Assembly (NCBI GenBank): GCA_037385045.1
Contig: JARRNJ010000002.1
Span: forward strand, 1-64,000
DNA length: 64,000 nt
Reading direction: 5' to 3'
Source of the DNA: JARRNJ01 sp037385045
Lineage (GTDB): Bacteria > Pseudomonadota > Gammaproteobacteria > JASBUN01
Shown here piece after piece: positions 41,343 through 50,403 of this stretch; position 1 is the stretch's first letter, and each line of letters begins with the position of its first letter. A program made the position numbers and the translations under genes. Under the pieces are notes generated by a model. It was given only the letters and a program-made list of their open reading frames with translations. It did not search any database and was not told where the DNA came from.

Positions 41343-42812
41343 ATGAGCGAAGAGATACTGATCAATGTAACGCCTCGGGAGACCCGGATTGCCCTGGTCG
41401 AAAATGGCGTTTTACAAGAGATTTTCATTGAGCGGACCAGCAAATACGGCCTGGTCGGCAACATATACAAGGGTCGGGTTTGCCGGGTGCTGCCGGGGAT
41501 GCAGGCGGCTTTCGTGGACATCGGCCTGGAGCGGGCGGCTTTTCTCCATGCATCGGATATCTTCAGCCTTCCCGATGTCGAATGCAGCGGGACACCGCGG
41601 CGCAACGACAACATCACTGAACTGCTGACCGAGGGTCAGGAGCTGCTGGTGCAGGTGATCAAAGAACCGCTGGGCACCAAGGGTGCCCGGCTGACGACCC
41701 ATATCACGGTGCCTTCCCGGTACCTGGTGCTGTTGCCGGGTGAAGCTACGGTGGGTGTTTCCACCAAGATCGAGGACGAAGACGAGCGCCAGCGACTCAA
41801 GGATATTGTGAGCGGGTTCGTGTCGGCGGACGGCCCCGGCGGCTACATTGTCCGTACTGCAGGCGAGGGAGCCGGCGCCGAAGCGCTCGAAGCGGACCGC
41901 TTCTTCCTGAGCAAGCTATGGGGCTCAATACAGGAGAACGCGGCGGGGGTGGCTCCAGGCGCGGTCGTGCATGAAGATCTGCGCCTGCCGCTGCGGATTC
42001 TGCGCGACCTGGTCGGCGATGAGCTGGAAAAGGTGCGGGTCGACTCCCGCGAAACCTACCAGCGGCTGGTGGATTTCGCCGAAGCGTTCGTTCCGCGCAT
42101 GACCGGGCTATTGGAATACTATCCCGGCGAGCGGCCGATTTTTGATCTCTACGGTGTCGAAGACGAGATTCAGAAAGCACTGGAACGCAAGGTGCAGCTG
42201 AAATCGGGCGGCTACGTCATTTTCGACCAGACCGAGGCCATGACCACGATCGACGTCAATACCGGTGCTTACGTGGGGCATCGGACCCTGGAAGAAACCA
42301 TCTTCAAGACCAACCTGGAGGCGGCGCAGGCGATCGTGCGGCAACTGAGGCTGCGCAATCTCGGCGGAATCATCATCATCGACTTTATTGATATGTCGGT
42401 GGATGAGCACAAACGCCAGGTGTTGCGCGCTTTGGAGAAGAGCATGGAAAGGGATCACGCCAAGAGCCAGATTACCGAAGTCTCGCAGCTTGGCCTGGTG
42501 GAGATGACACGCAAGCGCACGCGCGAGAGTCTCGAGCACGTACTGTGCGAATCGTGCCCAACCTGCGGCGGGCGAGGATCGCTGAAGACGGCGGAGACCG
42601 TCTGCTACGAAATCTTCCGCGACATCATTCGTGAAGCGCGCCAGTACGATGCCAAGCAGCTGCTGGTGCTGGCGTCGCAGGAGGTGGTCGACCTGCTTCT
42701 CGATGAAGAGTCGGCCAGCTTGGCGGAGTTGGAGGCGTTTGTCGGCATCCCGATCAAGTTCCAGGTCGAAGCGCTCTACACCCAGGAGCAGTTCGACGTG
42801 GTGCTGATGTAG
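41343..42812 (+). CDS. rng: Ribonuclease G
   Basis: RNase G trims the 16S rRNA 5' end and degrades some mRNAs. The 489 residues equal E. coli RNase G. An S1 RNA-binding domain occupies about residues 35-125, the DNase I-like catalytic part contains IDVNTGAYVGHRTLEETIFKTN-type sequence with the catalytic IIIDFIDM aspartates, and the zinc link CESCPTCGGRGS follows. No RNase E-like C-terminal scaffold is present. Confidence 0.96.
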   Translation: MSEEILINVTPRETRIALVENGVLQEIFIERTSKYGLVGNIYKGRVCRVLPGMQAAFVDIGLERAAFLHASDIFSLPDVECSGTPRRNDNITELLTEGQELLVQVIKEPLGTKGARLTTHITVPSRYLVLLPGEATVGVSTKIEDEDERQRLKDIVSGFVSADGPGGYIVRTAGEGAGAEALEADRFFLSKLWGSIQENAAGVAPGAVVHEDLRLPLRILRDLVGDELEKVRVDSRETYQRLVDFAEAFVPRMTGLLEYYPGERPIFDLYGVEDEIQKALERKVQLKSGGYVIFDQTEAMTTIDVNTGAYVGHRTLEETIFKTNLEAAQAIVRQLRLRNLGGIIIIDFIDMSVDEHKRQVLRALEKSMERDHAKSQITEVSQLGLVEMTRKRTRESLEHVLCESCPTCGGRGSLKTAETVCYEIFRDIIREARQYDAKQLLVLASQEVVDLLLDEESASLAELEAFVGIPIKFQVEALYTQEQFDVVLM

Positions 42813-42936
42813 GGTTATGCTCGATCAGCTGGTCATGCGGCACGCTCCAGCGGCCAGAGCGCTCCCGGCATCGGGGTCGGTGCGGGCGCAGCCGTCAATC
42901 CTGCGGGCGGGATTTGTTGAACCATAATCGTGATGC

Positions 42937-42958
42937 GGGAGCGGCGCACGCCGCTTCC
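42937..42958 (+). other. Hairpin between rng and yhdP
   Basis: GGGAGCGGC and GCCGCTTCC pair over 9 bp (one G-U) around GCAC, 24 nt before the yhdP start. It could attenuate or protect the transcript. Only a short T-containing tail follows. Confidence 0.3.
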
Positions 42959-42981
42959 TTCACTTCGTAACCGGCTTATCG

Positions 42982-45900
42982 ATGCCTTCCCGGAAAAAGA
43001 TACATCATCACGTGATCGGAGTCGGCTGGCTGCTGTTCGCCAGCGGGGTGATTCTTGTCGGCCTGCTCGTGGCGGTTACGCGGATGCTGATGCCGTTGTT
43101 GGACGACTACCGGAATGACATCCAGAAGATCGCCAGCGAGCAGTTGGGCCGCCCGGTCCGCATTGGGCGCGTCACGGGTGGATGGAGCGGGCTCGATCCA
43201 CGGCTGAGCTTCATTGACGTGACCATCTACCGGCCGGACGGCAAGGCGGTGTGGTTGCACGTCGGTAAGATCCAGGCATCCGTCGATCTGCTTCGCAGCA
43301 TTGTCAACCGGCGCATCGAGACCGGTCATATTGACGTCGAGGGACTGAACGTCAACATAGAGCGCGACCGTGACGGTGCCTATGCCGTTTCCGGATTCAA
43401 GACCGGCCGCGGCGGGTTCGCCGGCTATGGCGGTAAGCGACTGCTTGCCTGGCTGGTGGCGCGCGAGCGCATCAGCATCCTGCACAGCGACATCAGCTGG
43501 AAAGACCCGCGCTTGAGTCGGGAAACACTGCATCTCACCAAAGTCGATTTGCGCATGGACAAGGTCGGTGACCAATACCGGCTTGACGGCGCTGCGAGGT
43601 TGGCGAATCAGGGAACCCGGGAGCTTTCATTTATTCTCTACCTGTCGGGTGACGCCAGTCGTCCGGAAACACTGCGCAGCCGCTTCTATCTTTCGGGCGG
43701 TTTGGAGCTGGGCCCATGGCTGAACGGCTCGATCCTGTCCAAAACCCGGGTCACCGGCGGGGAACTGGATTTCAAGCTCTGGGGCGAGGGCGGCGATCAG
43801 CTTGAACACCTTGCCGGGACCGTTGCCGTGCATGACCTGCAATGGAGCCATACCATGCCGGTCACCCACGAGCCGTCGCTGGTGTCACCCTCAACCTTCA
43901 GTCTCGACCGGCTGTCCACGCGCCTGTTCTGGCACAAGCTGGGCGACGGATGGGTCGTGAACCTGGAGGGTCTGCAGGTCGCACGCGGCGGTCTCCGGTG
44001 GCCCGAATCCAACGCCCGTGTGGTTTACCGCCGGTCGCAACCCGGTGGCCGGCGGCAGCTCCAGGGGCGCTTCGGCTTTGTGCGGCTGCAGGATCTCAGC
44101 GCTTTCCTGCAGGCGCTGGCCGGGACCGACGCTTCGGTGCGGGCAGCGCTGTCGGCGATGCGGCCACGCGGGGACTTGCGGGATTTTGTCTTCGACCTAC
44201 GCGATCCGCCCAATCCGGGCGCGGTCGTACCGCAGTTCTTCCTGCGCGCCCGTTTCCAGGGTCTCGGCGTCGATCGATGGGGGAGGCTGCCGGCCGTTTC
44301 GGGGCTGGACGGCCACTTCGTCATGAACCAGGACCGTGGTTTCATGATGCTCGACAGCCACGACACCCGGGTCGACGTTCCCGCATTGTTCGCGACGCCC
44401 ATCGCAGTGACCAAGCTCGGCGGACAGGTGTATTGGCGCAGGCGCGCCAGCCATTGGCGGCTGGGGGGCCGAAATCTTCACGCGAGCAACCAGGATATTC
44501 GAGGCCATGGGCGTTTTAACATGGAAGTCCCTTTGGGCGGAGGCATGCCGTTTCTCGATCTGCAACTGGCTTATCAGGACGGTGACGTCAGTCAGGCATA
44601 TAAATACCTGCCGCGCCGGGTCATGAAACCAAAGGTGGTGGCCTGGCTCGACCGGGCCCTCGCCGGCGGACGACTGACCAGCGGCCGCCTGTTGTATTTC
44701 GGCAAGGTGACCGATTTCCCCTTCGATGCCGGCCAGGGAGTGTTGGAAGCCAGCTTCGGGGTCGAAGACGGCATCCTGGACTATCATCCCGGCTGGCCGC
44801 GGGCCGAAGACCTGGCCGCGGAGGTATCGTTCCACAATCGATCCATGCAGGCCAAGATTGCCTACGGCAAGATCTTTGATCTGGATGTTCAGCCCTCGAG
44901 CGTGGTGGTCGATGATCTGAGCAAGCGCGGTGCGGTGGAGGTGCACGCCAACGTTGACGGTCCCATGAAGGACTTTATGCGCTACCTGCGGGAAAACCCG
45001 CTCACGGGCGCCCCTCGTGAACACCTGTCCGCGTTCAAGACTGCGGGCAAGGCGCGTCTGAACGCCGACATCCATCTTCCCATCGATGCCGTGGAAGACG
45101 GTACCGTCACCGGGAAAGTGCGGCTGGAGGACGCGGCGTTCGGGCTGCCGCAATGGAAAGTCAAACTGTCGGGCCTGCAGGGTATGCTGGGGTTTGATGC
45201 CAGCCGTTCCGGCGTCGCGTTTCGCGCCAAACGGATCGCGGTGCGATTCCGCCAGCGTCCCGGGCACCTGGACATTTCCACTGTAACGGATAAGGGTGAC
45301 CGGTACAGCGACCTGACGCTGCATACCCACTCGTCGGCGGCCCTCCTCGCAGGCACCGATGCGGGACCGTTGCCAGCGTACATGAGCGGAGAAGCCGATT
45401 GGCGCGTGCAGGTTCGGGTGCGGCATCCCCGGGACGGCGCCGGAATCGGGGTCGGTCTGCAGGTCACCAGCCCGCTGCGGGGCATTCGCGTCAATCTCCC
45501 CGAGTGGTTGGCGAAACCCGCCAATGAGGCGCGGACGTTGTCGGTGAGTACCTCGATCAGCGCGGGCGGTATCGGCCCCGTGCATCTCGACTATGGCAAG
45601 GGACTGCGATCGGTGCTGGTGTTCGACCGCGGCGGCGGCTTCAAGAGGGGCACGCTGCAATTCGGCGGCAAGCCGGCACCGGCGCCCACGCAACCGGGGT
45701 TGGTGATCGCGGGTGACATGGACGCCTTCTCACTGAGCCGCTGGCAGCGTTGGGATGGGAAGTACGGCCACAATGCCGGCCAAAAGGGTGTATTGCCTCT
45801 GGTGTCGGCGCTCGATGTGCGGATGCAACGGCTCGAACTGTTCAACCGGCAGTTTCATCAGGTGACGTTGAACGCCAGGGACCAGGCGCAGGGCTGGCGT

Positions 45901-46869
45901 GCAACCGTGCACAGCCGGGAGTTGGCCGGCCGGGTGTTGATACCGGATGATCTGTCGGGCAGCGACCCGCTGGTGTTGGATCTGGACCGCCTGCATCTGG
46001 CACTGGCCGGCGGGGCGGGCAAGCTGCCGTCGCCGCTGGACATGCCGCCGCTGCGGGTGTCGTGCAAATCGTTCCAATACAATGAGCTCAACCTGGGGCG
46101 GCTGAAACTTCTCGCCCGACGGCAGGCGAAGGGTCTGGACCTGGAGAACGTGCAGGTGACGTCACCGTATTTCGATATCAAGGCGACGGGGGCATGGACC
46201 ATTCAGGGTGGCGCCCAGCGGACCCGTCTGTACGTGAAGGCATCGGCCAACGACCTGGGCGAGGCGTTGAAGCGGCTGGGATACGCATCGGGCATCAACG
46301 GCGGCAGCGCAACCGCTCAGGCTGAGCTCGATTGGCCCGGCCAACCGGCCGCCTTCCAGTTGAAGGACCTCAATGGCCGCATCAGTCTGTCGGTGGCCCG
46401 GGGCCGACTGCTGGATATTGACCCGGGGGGCGGGCGCGTATTCGGCCTGCTGAGTCTGCAGGCGTTGCCGCGTCGGCTGTCGCTGGATTTCAGCGATCTA
46501 TTCGGCAAGGGTTTCAGCTTCGACCGCATCGAGGGCAATTTCGCCATCTCCGACGGCGACGCGTTCACCAACGATCTGTACATGACCGGGCCGGCGGCGA
46601 AGATCGACATTTCCGGGCGCATCGGTCTGGCGGCCCGTGACTATGACGAAACGGCAGTGGTGACGCCCCAGGTCACCTCGAGTCTCCCCCTGGTCGGCGG
46701 TTTGGCCGGCGGACCCGGCGTCGGACTCGGGTTATGGGTGGCCGAACGGATGTTTGGCAAGAAGATCGATCGAATGTCGCGTTCCTACTATACGATCACC
46801 GGCAGTTGGGACAAGCCGAAGGTCGAGCGCATGGGCGCAGGCGAATCCAAGTCCGGCACCAGTCCGTAG
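42982..46869 (+). CDS. yhdP: YhdP, AsmA-like phospholipid transport protein
   Basis: YhdP is a giant AsmA-like protein that bridges inner and outer membrane and helps move phospholipids outward, with TamB and YdbH as partners. The 1295-residue product has a single N-terminal membrane helix (residues 12-38, VIGVGWLLFASGVILVGLLV), a DUF3971 region and a long beta-rich body. The C-terminal AsmA_2 part includes GRLLDIDPGGGRVFGLLSLQ. It follows rng, as in E. coli and Pseudomonas. Confidence 0.93.
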   Translation: MPSRKKIHHHVIGVGWLLFASGVILVGLLVAVTRMLMPLLDDYRNDIQKIASEQLGRPVRIGRVTGGWSGLDPRLSFIDVTIYRPDGKAVWLHVGKIQASVDLLRSIVNRRIETGHIDVEGLNVNIERDRDGAYAVSGFKTGRGGFAGYGGKRLLAWLVARERISILHSDISWKDPRLSRETLHLTKVDLRMDKVGDQYRLDGAARLANQGTRELSFILYLSGDASRPETLRSRFYLSGGLELGPWLNGSILSKTRVTGGELDFKLWGEGGDQLEHLAGTVAVHDLQWSHTMPVTHEPSLVSPSTFSLDRLSTRLFWHKLGDGWVVNLEGLQVARGGLRWPESNARVVYRRSQPGGRRQLQGRFGFVRLQDLSAFLQALAGTDASVRAALSAMRPRGDLRDFVFDLRDPPNPGAVVPQFFLRARFQGLGVDRWGRLPAVSGLDGHFVMNQDRGFMMLDSHDTRVDVPALFATPIAVTKLGGQVYWRRRASHWRLGGRNLHASNQDIRGHGRFNMEVPLGGGMPFLDLQLAYQDGDVSQAYKYLPRRVMKPKVVAWLDRALAGGRLTSGRLLYFGKVTDFPFDAGQGVLEASFGVEDGILDYHPGWPRAEDLAAEVSFHNRSMQAKIAYGKIFDLDVQPSSVVVDDLSKRGAVEVHANVDGPMKDFMRYLRENPLTGAPREHLSAFKTAGKARLNADIHLPIDAVEDGTVTGKVRLEDAAFGLPQWKVKLSGLQGMLGFDASRSGVAFRAKRIAVRFRQRPGHLDISTVTDKGDRYSDLTLHTHSSAALLAGTDAGPLPAYMSGEADWRVQVRVRHPRDGAGIGVGLQVTSPLRGIRVNLPEWLAKPANEARTLSVSTSISAGGIGPVHLDYGKGLRSVLVFDRGGGFKRGTLQFGGKPAPAPTQPGLVIAGDMDAFSLSRWQRWDGKYGHNAGQKGVLPLVSALDVRMQRLELFNRQFHQVTLNARDQAQGWRATVHSRELAGRVLIPDDLSGSDPLVLDLDRLHLALAGGAGKLPSPLDMPPLRVSCKSFQYNELNLGRLKLLARRQAKGLDLENVQVTSPYFDIKATGAWTIQGGAQRTRLYVKASANDLGEALKRLGYASGINGGSATAQAELDWPGQPAAFQLKDLNGRISLSVARGRLLDIDPGGGRVFGLLSLQALPRRLSLDFSDLFGKGFSFDRIEGNFAISDGDAFTNDLYMTGPAAKIDISGRIGLAARDYDETAVVTPQVTSSLPLVGGLAGGPGVGLGLWVAERMFGKKIDRMSRSYYTITGSWDKPKVERMGAGESKSGTSP

Positions 46870-46937
46870 CGGAGTCGCTTGCCGGCGGGAGCGGCGGCTG
46901 CTCGGCGGGGACGCGGATGTGATATGCTGAAGCCGCA

Positions 46938-47285
46938 ATGAAACGCATCCTTCCATTGGTATTTCTGCTGTGCGCTTTCGATCCGGCGCATGGTGCAGGG
47001 CGGCAGTGGCACATCACGGCCGACCAATGGTTCGCGCCGCGCGACGGCGGCATGATCGTCCGGCTGCAGCCCGTCGCGCAAAGCGTCGCGGCGTGGATGA
47101 AGCAGCCCCGCGACCACCTGGTCATCGAATATCCCGGTGGCGAGGAAGGTACATTGTGGGCGCGTGAGTTGCAGGACTGGCTGGTATCCCTGGGGGTACC
47201 TTCGAGCAAGATTGTCACCAGCCCCGGCTACGCCCGGCGCGACCAGGTCGGCATTGAGTTGCGCCGTCCCGAGGAGTTGTATTGA
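46938..47285 (+). CDS. Small secreted protein of unknown function
   Basis: The 115-residue protein has a clear signal peptide (MKRILPLVFLLCAFDPAHGA) with likely cleavage after AHGA, so it is probably periplasmic. The mature part RQWHITADQWFAPRDGGMIV has no lipobox. Its last 50 residues (LVIEYPGGEEGTLWARELQD, then VSLGVPSSKIVTSPGY) loosely resemble the alpha-beta layout of an OmpA peptidoglycan-binding domain, but the key aspartate and arginine are not convincing. The stop overlaps the ATG of the next gene, suggesting coupling. Confidence 0.75.
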   Translation: MKRILPLVFLLCAFDPAHGAGRQWHITADQWFAPRDGGMIVRLQPVAQSVAAWMKQPRDHLVIEYPGGEEGTLWARELQDWLVSLGVPSSKIVTSPGYARRDQVGIELRRPEELY

Positions 47286-48103
47286 TGACCAGCGTTGCCG
47301 CGATCCAGATGGCCTCGGGCCCGAACGTGGGTGCGAACCTTATCGAGGCGGCCCGCCTGATTGCCGATGCCGCCACTGCGGGTGCGCAGCTGGTGGTGCT
47401 CCCGGAAAACTTCGCCATCATGGGGATGCGGGAGACAGACAAAGTGGAGGCCTGTGAAACGCCCGGAGAAGGGCCGATGCAACAGTTCCTGGCGCGGCAG
47501 GCTCGCCAACACCAGATCTGGCTGGTGGGCGGTACGATTCCCCTTCGAAGCGACGATCCTGCCCGGATCCGCGCGGCGTGCCTGTTGATCAATCCAGGCG
47601 GCGAACAGGTTGCCCGGTATGACAAGATGCACCTGTTCGACGTGCAGGTACAGGAAAGCGGGGAAAACTACGTCGAGTCGGAAACGATCCAGCCTGGCCA
47701 GGGCACGGTGGTGGTGGATACGCCGTTCGGGCGCCTGGGGTTGGCGGTTTGTTATGACCTGCGTTTCCCGGAATTGTTCCGACACATGCTCGACCAGGGT
47801 ATGGAACTGCTGGCGCTGCCGTCGGCGTTTACCGCCATCACCGGCAAGGCGCACTGGGAGACCTTGCTCCGCGCCCGTGCGGTGGAGAATCTGTGCTACG
47901 TGATTGCTGCGGCACAGGGTGGATACCATGCCAATGGGAGGGAAACCCACGGCGACAGCATGATCGTCGAGCCCTGGGGCTCGGTGCTCGATCGCCTGCC
48001 GCGCGGTTCGGGCGTGGTGGGTGCGAACATTGATCGCGCCCGCCTGGAGCGCACGCGTCAGGCGTTTCCCGCACTTCAGCACCGCCGTCTGCACTGCGGC
48101 TGA
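47285..48103 (+). CDS. Nitrilase-family amidase, probable deaminated glutathione amidase
   Basis: The 272-residue carbon-nitrogen hydrolase has the catalytic triad Glu41 (VVLPENFAIMG), Lys114 (RYDKMHLFDV) and Cys156 (LAVCYDLRFPE). The sequence is of the Nit1/YbeM type, which repairs deaminated glutathione; omega-amidase is the alternative. Start ATG 47285 overlaps the preceding stop by one base. The position between yhdP and tldD is the same as in Pseudomonas. Confidence 0.88.
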   Translation: MTSVAAIQMASGPNVGANLIEAARLIADAATAGAQLVVLPENFAIMGMRETDKVEACETPGEGPMQQFLARQARQHQIWLVGGTIPLRSDDPARIRAACLLINPGGEQVARYDKMHLFDVQVQESGENYVESETIQPGQGTVVVDTPFGRLGLAVCYDLRFPELFRHMLDQGMELLALPSAFTAITGKAHWETLLRARAVENLCYVIAAAQGGYHANGRETHGDSMIVEPWGSVLDRLPRGSGVVGANIDRARLERTRQAFPALQHRRLHCG

Positions 48104-48221
48104 GGTTACGCGGCCGGACTGCCGACGGCCAGGTGGTCGTTACCCGCGCGCTAATTGTGTCTTTATTTCGCGCCCGGTACTCGGCTAGACTTGAACCACA
48201 TTTCAACCCTTGTTGGTCCCC

Positions 48222-49667
48222 ATGGAAAACCCGATCGATATTGCGCGTCGCCGCATTCTTGCTCCGGCAGGCATCGGCGAAACGGAGCTCAACAGCGTTC
48301 TGGACGGCATTCTCGGCCACGCCGTGGACAGCGCCGACCTGTATTTTCAGGTCAGCCGTCACGAGTCCTGGCTGCTCGAGGACGGCACGGTCAAGGAAGG
48401 CGGCCACGGCGTCGATCAGGGTGTGGGTATCCGGGCCATCAGCGGCGACAAGACCGGTTTCGCCTATTCCGATGAGATCGTGCTACCGGCGCTGCTGCAG
48501 GCCTCGGAGGCGGCCAAGGCAATCGCCAACGCCGGCCGCCAGGGACAGCTGCAGGCCTGGAGAGCGCGCGAAGGCCGGAATCTGTATGCGCCGTTGGATC
48601 CGTTGGGTAGTCTCGAAGAGGCGGAAAAGTTGCGCCTCATGGAAGCGGTGGACGCCGAGGCACGGCGCCAGGACCCGCGCGTGAAGCAGGTAATGGTGAG
48701 CCTGGCGTCGACCCATGACGTGATTCTGGTGGCTAACAGCGACGGCACCCTGGCGGCCGACGTGCGGCCCCTGGTGCGGCTCAATGTCAATGTCATCGCC
48801 GAGCATAACGGGCGCCGCGAGCAGGGTTCGGCCGGCGGCGGTGCCCGCGTCGGTTATGGCTATTTCCTGGAAGACGACCGCGCTCTGGGCTATGCGCGCG
48901 AAGCTGTGCGCCAGGCGATGGTGAACCTGGAGTCGGTGCCGGCGCCGGCCGGCACCATGACGGTGGTGCTGGGGCCTGGTTGGCCTGGTGTGCTGTTGCA
49001 CGAGGCCATCGGCCACGGTCTGGAAGGCGATTTCAACCGCAAGGGCACCTCCGCATTCAGCGGCCGTATCGGCGAGCGCGTTGCCTCGGAACATTGTACG
49101 GTGGTCGATGATGGTACGTTGGAAAACCGCCGTGGTTCCCTGAATATCGATGACGAAGGTTCGCCCACCCAGTGCACCACCCTGATTGAGAACGGAGTGC
49201 TCAAGGGTTATATGCAGGACCGCCTCAATGCCCGGCTGATGGGGGTTGCCGCCACCGGCAACGGCCGGCGCGAGTCGTTTGCGCACCTTCCCATGCCGCG
49301 CATGACCAACACCTATATGCTCCCGGGTCCTCACAGTCCCGAGGAAATCATTGCATCGGTCGATCGCGGACTGTATGCGGTCAACTTCGGCGGCGGCCAG
49401 GTGGACATCACCTCGGGCAAATTCGTGTTTTCGGCCAGCGAGGCCTACCTGATCGAAGGCGGCAAGGTGACGCGGCCGGTGAGAGGCGCGACGCTGATCG
49501 GCAACGGCCCCGATGTGCTGACACGGGTTTCCATGGTCGGCGACGACCTGCAACTGGATACCGGCGTCGGCACCTGCGGCAAGGAGGGGCAGAGCGTGCC
49601 GGTGGGCGTCGGTCAACCGACGCTGCGCGTGGATGCGCTGACGGTGGGCGGTACCAGCAATGGATGA
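48222..49667 (+). CDS. tldD: Metalloprotease TldD
   Basis: TldD forms a heterodimeric zinc protease with TldE/PmbA that degrades unfolded peptides and matures microcin-type peptides. The 481 residues equal E. coli TldD. The active site HEAIGH (His260, Glu261, His265) is intact. The ATG at 48222 is preferred to an upstream TTG. The partner pmbA lies 740 nt downstream with darP on the opposite strand between them. TAGACT at 48187-48192 might be its -10 element. Confidence 0.95.
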   Translation: MENPIDIARRRILAPAGIGETELNSVLDGILGHAVDSADLYFQVSRHESWLLEDGTVKEGGHGVDQGVGIRAISGDKTGFAYSDEIVLPALLQASEAAKAIANAGRQGQLQAWRAREGRNLYAPLDPLGSLEEAEKLRLMEAVDAEARRQDPRVKQVMVSLASTHDVILVANSDGTLAADVRPLVRLNVNVIAEHNGRREQGSAGGGARVGYGYFLEDDRALGYAREAVRQAMVNLESVPAPAGTMTVVLGPGWPGVLLHEAIGHGLEGDFNRKGTSAFSGRIGERVASEHCTVVDDGTLENRRGSLNIDDEGSPTQCTTLIENGVLKGYMQDRLNARLMGVAATGNGRRESFAHLPMPRMTNTYMLPGPHSPEEIIASVDRGLYAVNFGGGQVDITSGKFVFSASEAYLIEGGKVTRPVRGATLIGNGPDVLTRVSMVGDDLQLDTGVGTCGKEGQSVPVGVGQPTLRVDALTVGGTSNG

Positions 49668-49671
49668 GGCA

Positions 49672-49713
49672 GGGAAAAGGGAAAAGGGAAAAGGGAAAAG
49701 GGAAAAGGGAAAA
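49672..49713 (+). repeat. Period-7 tandem array, six GGGAAAA units
   Basis: Six perfect copies of GGGAAAA run from 49672 to 49713, directly after tldD and 14 nt before the end of convergent darP. Read on the other strand it is TTTTCCC. Copy number is the kind that slips during replication. Confidence 0.95.
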
Positions 49714-49727
49714 GTAACCGCCGGCGC

Positions 49728-50228
49728 CTAGGTTTCATTTTCCTGCAGTTGGCGCAGATAGCGGAATAATGCCCTGGCGGAGCGCTGCGAAGGGGGCTGC
49801 TGTTGGGTTTCTTTGTGGGCATTGCGTGCCAGCTGCCGCAGCTGCTGGCGATCGGCGTGGGGGAACGTCGCCAGGATTTCGTCGATTGCGGCGTCGTCCG
49901 CCTGGATCAGGCGGTCCCGCCAACGTTCCAGCAGATGGAAACGGGCGGTTGCCGCCTGACTGCGCTGGTGGAGGATATCGAGCTGTTCGCGAATCGGATC
50001 GGCATCCACGTGGCGCAGTAGCTTGCCGATGTACTGCAGTTGACGTTTACGGCCGCCACGTTGGCGGATCGTGCGCGCCAGCTCGACCGCAGTGTGCAGG
50101 TCCTCGGGCAGCGCAAGGCGGGCGAGCTGGTCCGGGTTGAGCTCAACGAGTTCGAGGCCGAGCGCTTGCAGCGCCCTGGCGTCGCGTTTGCGTTGTGATT
50201 TGCTGATTTCTTCCTGCGAATCGTCCAT
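49728..50228 (-). CDS. darP: Ribosome-associated protein DarP (YjgA)
   Basis: DarP is a 50S-biogenesis factor that binds late pre-50S particles. The 166-residue protein begins MDDSQEEISKSQRKRDARAL and contains LPEDLHTAVELARTIRQRGG and KRQLQYIGKLLRHVDADPIR, both hallmarks of the YjgA family. It is highly helical and charged. The ATG at 50228 fits the family (183 in E. coli). It lies between tldD and pmbA on the opposite strand, an arrangement shared with Pseudomonas. Confidence 0.92.
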   Translation of the reverse strand: MDDSQEEISKSQRKRDARALQALGLELVELNPDQLARLALPEDLHTAVELARTIRQRGGRKRQLQYIGKLLRHVDADPIREQLDILHQRSQAATARFHLLERWRDRLIQADDAAIDEILATFPHADRQQLRQLARNAHKETQQQPPSQRSARALFRYLRQLQENET

Positions 50229-50403
50229 TGGTCCGCTGCATCCTGCATGCGCGATGGTGCGCCTGCCGTGCCCGCTTTGATACCTGGCGGGTCGTTTGCC
50301 GGGAAGGGTTAAGTGCGGATATTCTAGCCCGGAAGGGGAGGTCGCGCGACTGTGTGTCGGTGCCTGTCGCCGGTGTGTCAACTGGGAGATGGAGTGGTCT
50401 GTT

